Shown here piece after piece: positions 27,567 through 36,400 of a stretch of 64,000 nucleotides of DNA. A model generated the notes under the pieces. The model was not told where the DNA came from. It made no database searches and was given only the letters and a program-made list of their open reading frames with translations. Numbering within the stretch: position 1 is the first letter of the stretch; every line of letters starts with the position of its first letter. This DNA is from Catalimonadaceae bacterium JC749 (GTDB lineage Bacteria > Bacteroidota > Bacteroidia > Cytophagales > Cyclobacteriaceae), in contig JAJNNC010000002.1 of the NCBI GenBank assembly GCA_021730635.1, positions 186,001 to 250,000 on the forward strand, read 5' to 3'. A program made the translations under genes and the position numbers.

Positions 27567-28797
27567 TTGTGTAGGAGGCGCTGCCATTGCTGCTTTTCGC
27601 TTGTTCAAAGGGTTACAACAGATAGGGGTGGATGCCTCTATGCTGGTGCTTTCCAAAACAAGCGACGAGCCTAAAGTAATAGCCCCCAGCCGTACCAAAG
27701 AGATCGCTTTGTCTAAACTTTATCCCGGTATCAACAATCCGGTGTTAGACCTGATGTACGGTAAATCATGGAGAAAAACATTTTCCACAGCCATTACCCC
27801 GCATGATATCAGTAAAAAAATTGAGGAGATCAATCCGGATATCGTTAACCTGCACTGGGTGACCGATGGCTTTCTCAGGATAGAATCCCTGAAAAAAATC
27901 AAGCAACCCATTGTGTGGTCGCTGCACGATATGTGGGCTTTCACCGGCGGATGCCATTATGACCTGGAGTGTGGCAAGTATGTGGCACAGTGTGGGGCCT
28001 GTCCGGCACTGCATTCTAAAAAAGAAAAAGACATGAGCGCCTGGGTACACAAGCGAAAGAGAAAGACCTATGAGAAAGTAGATCACCTGACCATCGTCGG
28101 CTTGAGCCGCTGGCTGGCTGATTGCGCTGCCCGGAGTAGTTTGCTTTCTCAAAAGAGAATAGAGGTGCTGCCCAATGGCATCGACACCGACGTGTTCAAA
28201 CCGGTTGCCAAAATTACAGCTAGAAAAATACTGAATCTGCCCCTGCAAGGAAAACTGGTGCTTTTTGGGGCAATGAATCCGCACGGCAATCCGGTGAAAG
28301 GTTACACCCACCTGGTGGCCGCTTTGAACCATATCCAGAAAGAAGAGCTTGGGTTTATGATCTTCGGTACCTCTCAGCCGCAGCCTCATATGCATTTAAA
28401 ACACAAGGCTTATTACCTGGGCAGGTTCAGCGATGAGGTGTCCTTATCCATTGTGTATGCGGCAGCCGATGTGGTGGTGGTCCCTTCCGTGCAGGAAAAC
28501 TTATCCAACGTGATCATGGAATCGCTGGCATGCGGAACGCCCGTGGTCGCCTTTGATATTGGGGGGAATAGCGACCTCATTGAGCACAGAAAAAACGGCT
28601 ACTTAGCCAGGCCCTTTGATACACAGGATTTTGCCCGCGGCATAGAATGGGTGATCGATGAGGCTACCGCCTGGCAGGAACTCTCAGAGCGGGCACGGAC
28701 ATCCGTTATAGAAAAATATAGCTTACACAAAGTAGCTTACCGCTATAAAGAATTATTTCTGGAACTTATATCTGAAAAAACAAAAGTAAACGCTTGA
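27538..28797 (+). CDS. Glycosyltransferase family 4
   Basis: A 419-residue GT-B enzyme. The N-terminal MKVLIVSTRDCVGGAAIAAFRLFKGLQQIGVDASMLV and VNLHWVTDGFLRIESLKKIKQPIVWSLHDMWAFTGGCHYDLECGKYVAQCGACP are typical of a WcaC/WcaL-like branch in which the cysteines are conserved. The C-terminal donor domain has KRIEVLPNGIDTDVF and the E-x7-E region VPSVQENLSNVIMESLACGTPVVAFDIGGNSDLI. It adds one sugar of the repeat unit; the donor is unknown. It overlaps the polymerase gene. Confidence 0.92.
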   Translation: MKVLIVSTRDCVGGAAIAAFRLFKGLQQIGVDASMLVLSKTSDEPKVIAPSRTKEIALSKLYPGINNPVLDLMYGKSWRKTFSTAITPHDISKKIEEINPDIVNLHWVTDGFLRIESLKKIKQPIVWSLHDMWAFTGGCHYDLECGKYVAQCGACPALHSKKEKDMSAWVHKRKRKTYEKVDHLTIVGLSRWLADCAARSSLLSQKRIEVLPNGIDTDVFKPVAKITARKILNLPLQGKLVLFGAMNPHGNPVKGYTHLVAALNHIQKEELGFMIFGTSQPQPHMHLKHKAYYLGRFSDEVSLSIVYAAADVVVVPSVQENLSNVIMESLACGTPVVAFDIGGNSDLIEHRKNGYLARPFDTQDFARGIEWVIDEATAWQELSERARTSVIEKYSLHKVAYRYKELFLELISEKTKVNA

Positions 28798-28801
28798 GGA
28801 T

Positions 28802-29593
28802 ATGAAATCAGTGAAGATCTCTATCGTGACGCCTTCTTTCAATCAGGGAAAATATATAGAAGATGCTATCAGGAGTGTGAAAGAACAGGGCTACGAAAAT
28901 TTTGAGCATATCATTATGGACAACTGCTCAACAGACAACACCCTGGAGGTTTTGCGCAAATATCCTCATGTGAAGTATGTCTCCGAACCTGATGAAGGAC
29001 AAAGCGATGCCCTGAACAAAGGATTCCAGAGGGCTACGGGTGATATCATCGGATGGCTCAATGCGGATGATTATTATCTGCCGGGCACTTTTCAGAAAGT
29101 AAACGAGATTTTTTCCAAGGCACCTGATACCGATGCTATTTACTCCAACGTGCGGTTTATCAATGGAGCGGGGGAGCATCTGCATAATTTAACCTCCCAC
29201 CGGCCTTTGAAATGGCTTTCCCTGTTTTACACCTTTATCCAGTCTACGACCCTGTTCTTCAGGAGAGAGATCGTCGATTCCGGTATACTGCTGGATAAAG
29301 ATCTGAATTTGCTGATGGACCGGGATTTTTATGTCAGGCTATTGTATGGAGGCTACAAACTCAAGTATGTGGATGCCTACTTTGCCGCTTTCAGATGGCA
29401 TGAAACCAACAAATCGGGGATCCCTGTCAAGACGAGGAGGGAAAGCACGCTGGAAGGCTTGAAAATTATCAACAAGAATACCCGCTGGAATCTGAAGTCA
29501 GATAAGGCGACTATCTTCCTGTATAAAAATACAGTGAAACTGGTGGCCAAACCCGTCAGAGGTTTTTTAAAACTGTTGCCGTCACACTATTGA
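28802..29593 (+). CDS. Glycosyltransferase family 2
   Basis: A 263-residue GT-A enzyme with the classical start KISIVTPSFNQGKYIEDAIRSVKEQGYENFEHIIMDNCSTDNTLEVLRKY and the metal-binding segment GWLNADDYYLPGTF. LLMDRDFYVRLLYGGYKLKYVDAYFAAFRWHETNKSG near residue 200 is the usual acceptor-side part of this subgroup. It starts 4 bases after the previous stop. No membrane segment is visible. Confidence 0.93.
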   Translation: MKSVKISIVTPSFNQGKYIEDAIRSVKEQGYENFEHIIMDNCSTDNTLEVLRKYPHVKYVSEPDEGQSDALNKGFQRATGDIIGWLNADDYYLPGTFQKVNEIFSKAPDTDAIYSNVRFINGAGEHLHNLTSHRPLKWLSLFYTFIQSTTLFFRREIVDSGILLDKDLNLLMDRDFYVRLLYGGYKLKYVDAYFAAFRWHETNKSGIPVKTRRESTLEGLKIINKNTRWNLKSDKATIFLYKNTVKLVAKPVRGFLKLLPSHY

Positions 29594-29628
29594 GAGCACA
29601 TTACGCAATGTAACAATCGCATTTTTTT

Positions 29629-30768
29629 ATGAATATTTGTTTTATCGGTTACCATAAATTTGTAGATAATATCACCAGCGGTGTCCATGTGTCCACCCTG
29701 ACACTGGCCAGAGAGTTGGCTAAGCAAGGCCATCGTATCTTCTTTTATGGTACTTCTAAAACCCATGAGTTTTACGTAGATGAGCATCAGATCACGCACA
29801 GGTATTACGTGCGGGATTTACCCATCCGGAAAAAGATCAAACTGTCTGTTCCGAAAGAACTCAGAAAGGTAATGCTGGAGGATATTGATCACATAGATAT
29901 TTACTGTTTTCAGAGCGTCTTTCTGATCGGTAACTTTCTGCTTGGCCGTGTGGTGCAGAAAGCCCGCAAACCCTATGTGGTGGTACCCAGAGGGGGATAT
30001 AATGCCAATATCTTTGAGAGGGGCAGGTTTAAAAAATTCCTTTTCTTCCATCTGATGGAGAAAAGATATCTGTATCCTGCCGCCGGTGTCATTTGTGTCA
30101 GCGATAGTGAGGAAAGCGAGGTGCGGAAACTGGGCTATAAGGGGCCTATCACCACCACCTACAACCCCGTGATCACTGTTCCGGACACCAACGGCATGCC
30201 GGCCATTCATCCCGACAATAAAAAGATCATTTATCTGGGCAGGTTCGATATACAGCACAAAGGGCTGGATATTCTGCTGGCCGTTTCCAAAGAAATTCAA
30301 AAGCTGGACAATACCATTCAGGTAGAACTGTACGGCAACGGACCGGAAAAGGAGAAACTCCTCGAATCCATTGAGAAAGACCACATCAGGAATGTATCTG
30401 TTAAAGAACCCGTGTATGGAAAAGAAAAGATCGATGTAGTGAGAAACGCGGCTGCCTATATTCATACCGCCCGCTGGGAAGGATTTGGAAGGTCCATTGC
30501 GGAGGCCATGATGCTGGGAACACCCTGTATCGTATCGCCGGGTTGTGCCATGGCTACCGATATCTTTCAAAAATACGGTTTACAATTAGTGCTGAGCCAC
30601 GATCCTCAGAAGTCCGCCAGCGATATTGTCAATTATCTGAACGACAGGCAGCAGTTGCAGACAAATGCCAAAAAAAGCAAAGAGATAGCCTATAGCCTCT
30701 TTAAGAGTGATGTAGTTGCCCGGAAGACCTATCAGTTTTTCCAGCAGGTACTCGGACATCAAAGCTGA
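29629..30768 (+). CDS. Glycosyltransferase family 4, last gene of the polysaccharide operon
   Basis: This 379-residue GT-B enzyme begins MNICFIGYHKFVDNITSGVHVSTLTLARELAKQGHRIFFYG. It contains KPYVVVPRGGYNANIF and AGVICVSDSEESEVRKLGY, then the donor domain KKIIYLGRFDIQHKGLDILL ... YIHTARWEGFGRSIAEAMMLGTPCIVSPG with its E-x7-E motif. It lies 35 bases after the GT2 gene. No initiating phosphoglycosyl transferase (WbaP/PglC type) and no sugar nucleotide genes are present in the operon, so these functions must be supplied from elsewhere. Confidence 0.92.
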   Translation: MNICFIGYHKFVDNITSGVHVSTLTLARELAKQGHRIFFYGTSKTHEFYVDEHQITHRYYVRDLPIRKKIKLSVPKELRKVMLEDIDHIDIYCFQSVFLIGNFLLGRVVQKARKPYVVVPRGGYNANIFERGRFKKFLFFHLMEKRYLYPAAGVICVSDSEESEVRKLGYKGPITTTYNPVITVPDTNGMPAIHPDNKKIIYLGRFDIQHKGLDILLAVSKEIQKLDNTIQVELYGNGPEKEKLLESIEKDHIRNVSVKEPVYGKEKIDVVRNAAAYIHTARWEGFGRSIAEAMMLGTPCIVSPGCAMATDIFQKYGLQLVLSHDPQKSASDIVNYLNDRQQLQTNAKKSKEIAYSLFKSDVVARKTYQFFQQVLGHQS

Positions 30769-31338
30769 CAGTTGGGGAGTAAAGGCTGCTGTTCTTCATA
30801 AAACTGATCCCAGATATCATTCTCAGGTTCACTTTTCCAAATACCGGTGCCGATGTAATAAATTTCTTAGCGTGGCACAGGACGGTCGGTTTTGTGCGAA
30901 GTCAGGTTCTCCACACCCCAAAACCGACGGTATGAGCTCGCGGCGAACTTTCCGGAAGCCAAAACCGACCGTTTTAGCCTTCGGCAACCTTTCCATGGCT
31001 CAAAACCGATCGTTTTCGTCCATGGCGACTTCTCCGGTGCCCCATACCTACCGTTTTTGCCCAGGGTAAAAAGAAAAAATACTGAAACAGTCATTTCCGG
31101 TAAATAGCATTGTCTTCACCGTTCGATAGCGATGATTTTAGGGGGCAGAAAACTTATCTTGAAAAAAAAGGAGGGTTACAGGGAGGGGCAGCGTTTGTAT
31201 ACATTGCGAAAGCTGCTCAGGGTGAATCCTGCCCAGAATCTGCTGATAGGAGAGATAGACAGGCTTTTTCTTTGGTTTTAGTGTTGTAGATATTTTCTGT
31301 GATAGCCAGTAGGGATGAAAAAATTCAATCAAAATTCT
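30769..31338. other. Non-coding boundary between the polysaccharide operon and the T6SS island
   Basis: These 570 bases carry no convincing gene. The first part holds the 41-bp tandem repeat (30879-31063). The second part holds a 64-codon minus-strand open frame (31138-31332) with no secure identity. Several overlapping open frames on both strands across the repeat arise because it is GC-richer and poor in stop codons. Confidence 0.55.
30879..31063. repeat. Imperfect 41-bp tandem repeat, about 4.5 units
   Basis: Units begin at 30879, 30920, 30961, 31002 and 31043, an exact 41-base period. The best conserved core is AAAACCGACCGTTTT; a GGCGACTTTTCC-like block follows about 22 bases in. Unit 2 and unit 3 agree at 27 of 41 positions, units 3 and 4 at 28. 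The first unit carries the core in inverted form (CGGTCGGTTTTG), so 30885-30894 can pair with 30919-30928 over 10 bases. The period is not a multiple of three, which speaks against coding. Confidence 0.75.
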
Positions 31339-32010
31339 TCATCGCTTTCCTTTTACTAAAATTTTTCTGTCGCCCGGGTAAAAATGAAGTTCGAAGGGAG
31401 GCTGGCCTCCGGTATGGGTAATTCTCGGGGCTCTGTCGGCATAATCATGGACGATAACCCGGTTTCCCTTTTGCAGGTACTTTTTTCTGATCATGGTATC
31501 AATATCGGTGGGTTTTACATGGATACAGCCATGAGATTCTAACAAGATGACCGGCTTACTGGTGAAGGTCTCCGCTTCATTGGAAGGCGTTGTATGGATA
31601 AACTCACCATGAATTCTTTCGTTTTTGTCTCTTCTTCTATTGTTATTCAGATCCTTAAAATAGTAACAGGTCATATGTCCAAAATCATTAAAAACCCATT
31701 TGTTCGGAATGATCCTGCTGCCATACAGTTCATCATGTTTGTCTAAAATTTCTGCTTTCGTAGCGGCGGTAAAGTCGGCTAGTTTTTTCCAGGTACCCCT
31801 CATTTTTACATACAGCATGCCAGCCTCCTCCTTCAGGGGTGTGCCCCATTCTATGCGCGACCAGTAAGCATAGCGATTGCTGGCGTGTCTGCCACAGCGA
31901 GCAATGACAAATTTACCCTTATTGGTAGGACCAGCCGGGAAGCCATCACTGCCCATCACAGGTGTGATCGGTCCTCCTACCGCTTCGAAGGCATCAATGA
32001 AGGTATTCAT
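31339..32010 (-). CDS. L,D-transpeptidase-like (YkuD-type) enzyme without signal peptide, candidate T6SS effector
   Basis: The 223-residue protein has the YkuD catalytic signature near its centre: HGEFIHTTP (His134, His139) and LLESHGCIHVKPTDIDTMI with the nucleophile Cys162. The rest (MLYVKMRGTWKKLADF, GNRVIVHDYADRAP) shows no other domain I know. Housekeeping L,D-transpeptidases carry a signal peptide or membrane anchor. This one has neither and ends an operon headed by an Rhs toxin, so delivery by the T6SS into the periplasm of another cell is inferred. It may attack or exchange peptidoglycan stems. No partner immunity gene is evident next to it. Confidence 0.7.
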   Translation of the reverse strand: MNTFIDAFEAVGGPITPVMGSDGFPAGPTNKGKFVIARCGRHASNRYAYWSRIEWGTPLKEEAGMLYVKMRGTWKKLADFTAATKAEILDKHDELYGSRIIPNKWVFNDFGHMTCYYFKDLNNNRRRDKNERIHGEFIHTTPSNEAETFTSKPVILLESHGCIHVKPTDIDTMIRKKYLQKGNRVIVHDYADRAPRITHTGGQPPFELHFYPGDRKILVKGKR

Positions 32011-32163
32011 AGGTTATGGTTTCTGACAGTTGATGGCTGCTGTGAATATGCAATAAGGAAGACTTTTTAGAACAAGCTGCCTGGATAGCTCATAGATGAT
32101 CTTCTTGCCACCACAATGTTTATTAATTGACAGACTAATCTTTTATGATAAGCGATTGACAGC

Positions 32164-32619
32164 TTAAGCCATTGAATCATGGGCTTTGTTAAGATCTTCC
32201 ATCCCCGACCGGATGATGGCTATATCCATTTCTATCGCTTGAAGAATACTTTGCTGACTACCTGCTCTTGTAAACTCCACATGGATATGGTCTGTATGAG
32301 GGCTTTTGCCTTTATATAATCGTGGCCCACCCTTAGCGCGGCTCCATATTTGCCGGTTCCAAATAACGTTATCAATGCCAAGTGGAAGTGCCTTTCTGAT
32401 CAGGGCTGATACAAGCTGGTCTCCGAGGGTGCGTTGGCTTGGTATGTTGGCATTGAGATGTATATCTATTGCCCGTCCTTCAGCATGCGCCGACTTTTTT
32501 GTGGTTCCTGCAATGTTGCGGTCATTGTAAATTCCCATCTTTGTAATCTCCGGAAAGTTGGCACGCAGGCGTTGTCGGAGATAAAGAGGGGCTGGCTGTG
32601 GTCGTTTCCAATCTGTCAT
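32164..32619 (-). CDS. M15-like metallopeptidase (D,D-/L,D-carboxypeptidase fold), candidate T6SS effector
   Basis: The 151-residue protein has the zinc-binding pattern of the VanY/M15 superfamily: SAHAEGRAIDIHL (His45 and Asp52) and HTDHIHVEF (His111 and His113). RLYKGKSPHTDHIHVEF resembles the ARB-07466-type C-terminal domain. Members cleave peptide stems of peptidoglycan in the periplasm. There is no signal peptide, and the gene lies between a probable immunity gene and an L,D-transpeptidase-like gene in the T6SS island, so it may be exported as cargo. Phage-type endolysin origin is another possibility. The last 35 residues form an extra helix (QQSILQAIEMDIAIIRSGMEDLNKAHDSMA). Confidence 0.72.
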   Translation of the reverse strand: MTDWKRPQPAPLYLRQRLRANFPEITKMGIYNDRNIAGTTKKSAHAEGRAIDIHLNANIPSQRTLGDQLVSALIRKALPLGIDNVIWNRQIWSRAKGGPRLYKGKSPHTDHIHVEFTRAGSQQSILQAIEMDIAIIRSGMEDLNKAHDSMA

Positions 32620-32744
32620 GTTGTTCTTCTTTTAAGGTACATTTAAAGTAGGTGTGATATTGAAGTTAACCGTAAAGTCATTATATAAACAGAGTGTGTA
32701 ACTCATAAGTAGAAGAAATTGTAAGCATGAATATTTAGTGCTGA

Positions 32745-33392
32745 TTACTTTGAAGCAATGTTAATCACTTGATCTAGTAAATCAATGTAAAACAGAGGGC
32801 TTATAGAGTCAATTATTAGTGAATTATCAAATTTAGAAACAAAACCAGCGGTATTGTTGTCAATTTCAGGAATTACAACTGGAAAAATTTTAGTAAGTTC
32901 TTTCTTAATCCCCTTAAGGTTTCCTTCCTTCATCGCGGTCTTTACATTACTACTGTATTGTAAATGGATATGCTCAAATAGTTTTCTTAAATGGTAATAA
33001 AATTCCACCCGGTTATTTAAGAAAGAAGGATTGTTCAATTCTTTGATGCTAGCATTTGCAAGTTGTTCAAGTGCACCTAATAGATTTATTATTCTTTTCT
33101 CACATTTTAGAAAAAATTCTGGATCCTTTTCATAGGTATCTCCAATGTCAATACGAAAAGCTGCAGAATGATTCATAAGCCTATCGTCTGGATAATCTAT
33201 AGGGGCAACCCACAAATCAGTACGGAATTCTCCATCTGAATCTCTTCTGATGATCACATAGCAGAAGGTAAATTCCTTTATCCTCCTGATTAGAGATACT
33301 AAATGATCTTCCCACAAAAATTTGGCAGGTAAGAAATTGTGATTTTCAATTAATTCAGAGAACTCTTCTACAACTGAATGAAAAGCTGACAT
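32745..33392 (-). CDS. Probable immunity protein for the Rhs toxin
   Basis: This 215-residue protein without signal peptide or membrane segment matches no family I know. It begins 27 bases after the Rhs stop, on the same strand, in the position where polymorphic toxins keep their cognate immunity gene. It is visibly more AT-rich than its neighbours, as expected for a module that is swapped together with a toxin tip. A cytosolic immunity protein would suit a nuclease toxin acting in the cytoplasm. The function is inferred from position only. Confidence 0.6.
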   Translation of the reverse strand: MSAFHSVVEEFSELIENHNFLPAKFLWEDHLVSLIRRIKEFTFCYVIIRRDSDGEFRTDLWVAPIDYPDDRLMNHSAAFRIDIGDTYEKDPEFFLKCEKRIINLLGALEQLANASIKELNNPSFLNNRVEFYYHLRKLFEHIHLQYSSNVKTAMKEGNLKGIKKELTKIFPVVIPEIDNNTAGFVSKFDNSLIIDSISPLFYIDLLDQVINIASK

Positions 33393-33419
33393 GATTAACA
33401 GATAAATTGATTTGTTTAA

Positions 33420-36400
33420 TTAAAAAGTTGCAGCAGGTCCATGTGACCAACTAATTCCCGCTTGGTCTAACTTATCCAGAACTGGCTTCATCTCAGGAGC
33501 TTTAGTCGGATCATGCTCAAAGTGCCAATGAGGGTCAGCAGCCCCAGTTTGTCTGTTTGCTATATCCTTATCAAGTTGAGTATTCATCCGATCAAGACTC
33601 TCTTTACTGCGGGGTCCTCTCGAAAAATTATCAGATTTGTATTCAATATCACGGCCTTTATAACGCTTGTCATAATGCCGTCCACCTACAGATCTTCCTT
33701 TAAATTTTTTGCCCTTTCCAAATATAGCACTGGCTCTTTTATCGTGCCAGATTTTTGCAAAATTTAACCAGGCGCGTCCGCATCCTCCCTTTTTCTTTGC
33801 TAATCCTTCAGGATCAATCCAGAAAAGTGGATCTAGTGTATAGCTATAAAGATTAAACCCCCCATGTAAGCTGATAGGGTCTTTGGAAAGGTATTCTCCA
33901 CCTTCAGGATCATAATACCTGAATCTGTTGTAATACAAACCCGTTTCTTCATCCTCATACTGCCCCGGATAGCGGAAGGGACAGGCAGAATGCTCTTCCT
34001 GTACGTTGCGCAATTGTCCATAAATGCTGAGGTCGGCAGCCCATACCTGTTTCCCATGCTCATCATACAGGTTGCTAGGCGTACCCAGATAGTCCGTGAC
34101 AATGCTATACTGCTGCGCTCCCTGTAGCTTGGCTGCCGGCGCAAAGCTTTCCGGTTCAAAGACCCAGGTAATCACTTCCTCCGGTTGATTGTTTGCAGGC
34201 GGGCCGTTGATAGGAGCGGTAACCTCCAGTGTGGCTTGCTGCTCCGCCCGTACAATCTCCAGAATAGACTGCCAGAGTTTGTATTTACCGTCAGAGACCC
34301 CAGGAGCGGGTGCCTCTTCCACCCATTCATGTAAGAGATTGTTCCCATCCCACACCCAGCGGGTGGTTTTCCCTTTATAGGTTTTAGACAGACGCCGCCC
34401 TAGGGCGTCGTAGGTGAAACTAATTTGAATGTTATCAGGTCTTGTGATGGTGGCCAACATTCCGGCTGCGTTCCAGGTATAGCGCCAGGTTTTGCCGTTA
34501 GGCATAGTCTTTTTCACCAGATTGCCTTCAGCATCGTAGGTATAACGGGTGCCTTCGGCTTCCAGCAGTTGTCCGGCCGGACCGTATTTCCGGTCTTTAC
34601 GGTCTTTCCTGCGGAAAAGGTTGCCTACCGCATCGGGCATGCGATACTCAAAAGTACCATCGGCATACTGCGCCGATGCCAGGTTGCCAAACACATCATG
34701 TTCGTATTTAGTAACCCCTTTTTGGGCATCGATCACTTGTTTGAGCCGATCGCTGACATCCCATACATATTTTTTGTCCTGATAGGTATATCCGTGCCCA
34801 GTAATCTTATGGTGTACAGGTCTGCCCAACGGATCACGGTGCCAGCGGCTGTGAATACCCCCTGGTAAAGTTCTTTCCAGCTCCAGTCCCATCATGTCGC
34901 GTTTCATATGGGCTTCCCATGCCGTATGCTGATTTTGGGCCGCTATTTTTTCCACATCTCCCATCAGGTTGCGTTCGAAAGCCAGCCTGGCTCCTAAGGA
35001 GGAAGTTAAGCTGATCCTTCTTCCCAGCGTATCATAAGCCGACTCAATGGAATGTTCGCCCTGTACTTCTTTCAATACCTGACCCAGCAGGTCACGTTCA
35101 AAACGGATGATGACCGCCTCATTGCCCGCCTGCATCAGTTCTCCATCTTTGCGGTATGCATATTTTTCTGAAGAGCCGTCCGCATATTTTACCAGAGTTA
35201 CCCGCCCCACAGGGTCATATTCGTATTGCGTTAATCGGCCTTGAGGGCGTACTACTTCGATGACCTGCCCGGCGGCATCACGATTGTACTTGCGGGTGAT
35301 GCCATCGAATCCAGTTTCTACCACTACCTCACCTTGGGAATCCAACGCAAAGCGATACACAAAACCATGTTCATTTTTGATACCAACCAACTGCTCTTCC
35401 GTGTCATAGTGAAATTCCACGCGGGTATCCGCTTCTATGCGGGCGATCATGCGGTTCATCCCGGCGTATTCAAAGCGTACATCGTGGTGCCGGTCTCTGG
35501 CCTTGATGATATTGTCTTCCCGGTCATAGCCCAGCATCCGTTGGTTTCCGTCGGGTTCCTCCACCTGTATGATCCGGCCAAGTAAATCGAATTTTCTTCG
35601 CTGTACATTCCCTTTCGGGTCTGTGACGGCTACACATCTTCCGAGCCTGTCGTATGACCATTGGGTTACCTGTTCATCCGGGGTCATGAGGTGGCTAGGG
35701 TTCAAGAAAGCATCATACTGAAGCTGCGTAACACCTCCTGCCGGGTCCATTACACGAGCAAGCAGTCCGTGCTCATAATCGAAAAAGGTCTTTCGCCCTA
35801 GCGGATCTTCCCGCTGGGTAAGGTTTCCCTGTCCATTGTATTGCCACTGCCACTGGCCTCCCGCAGCATCTACCGCTTTCACGAGCAAATCATCGGCATT
35901 GTATTCCAGCCGGGTCATCGCTCCGTCGGGTGCCATGATCAGCGTCCGGTTCCCCTGTGCGTCGTAGCTATAGCGGGTTGTCATGCCCAGTTCGTTGGTT
36001 TCGGACACTACCTGGCAGTCTGTGTCATACGTTGTGGTTTTGATATTTCCTTGCGCATCCACTGTTTTATAGACCAGTCCCATCTCATTGTAGTGGTGTT
36101 GACTCCGGTGTCCGAGTGAGTTTTCTACGATAGTAACTTTTGCCTTCGTATCGTAGAAAAGCCGATGGTTATAGATACCACCATCGCCCCAGGTGTGGAT
36201 ACAACGGGCATTTTCATCCTTGCTGTCATATTCAAAATAGAAGTTCAGTCCGTTGCGGTTGGTTTCCCGGATGAGCAGGTGTTGATCATACTGATAGATA
36301 AATGGCTGTTGTAAGGCATCTTTCACTGCGGTAAGATTCCCTGCCTTGTCATACTGATAGGAAACGATAGGAAAATTTTCTCCCTCATATACCGGATGGG

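Noticed and set aside
30716-31107. Overlapping open frames of 71-117 codons on both strands across the 41-bp repeat
   Set aside because: They exist because the repeat is GC-richer and free of stops. The 41-base period shifts frame each unit, so no repeat protein is encoded.
31138-31332. 64-codon minus-strand frame, with a segment (YQQILGRIHPEQLSQCIQTL) faintly like the N-terminus of ISAs1-type transposases
   Set aside because: The similarity is weak and from memory, no DDE motif or inverted repeats are seen, and the frame is short. It could be chance or a decayed remnant.
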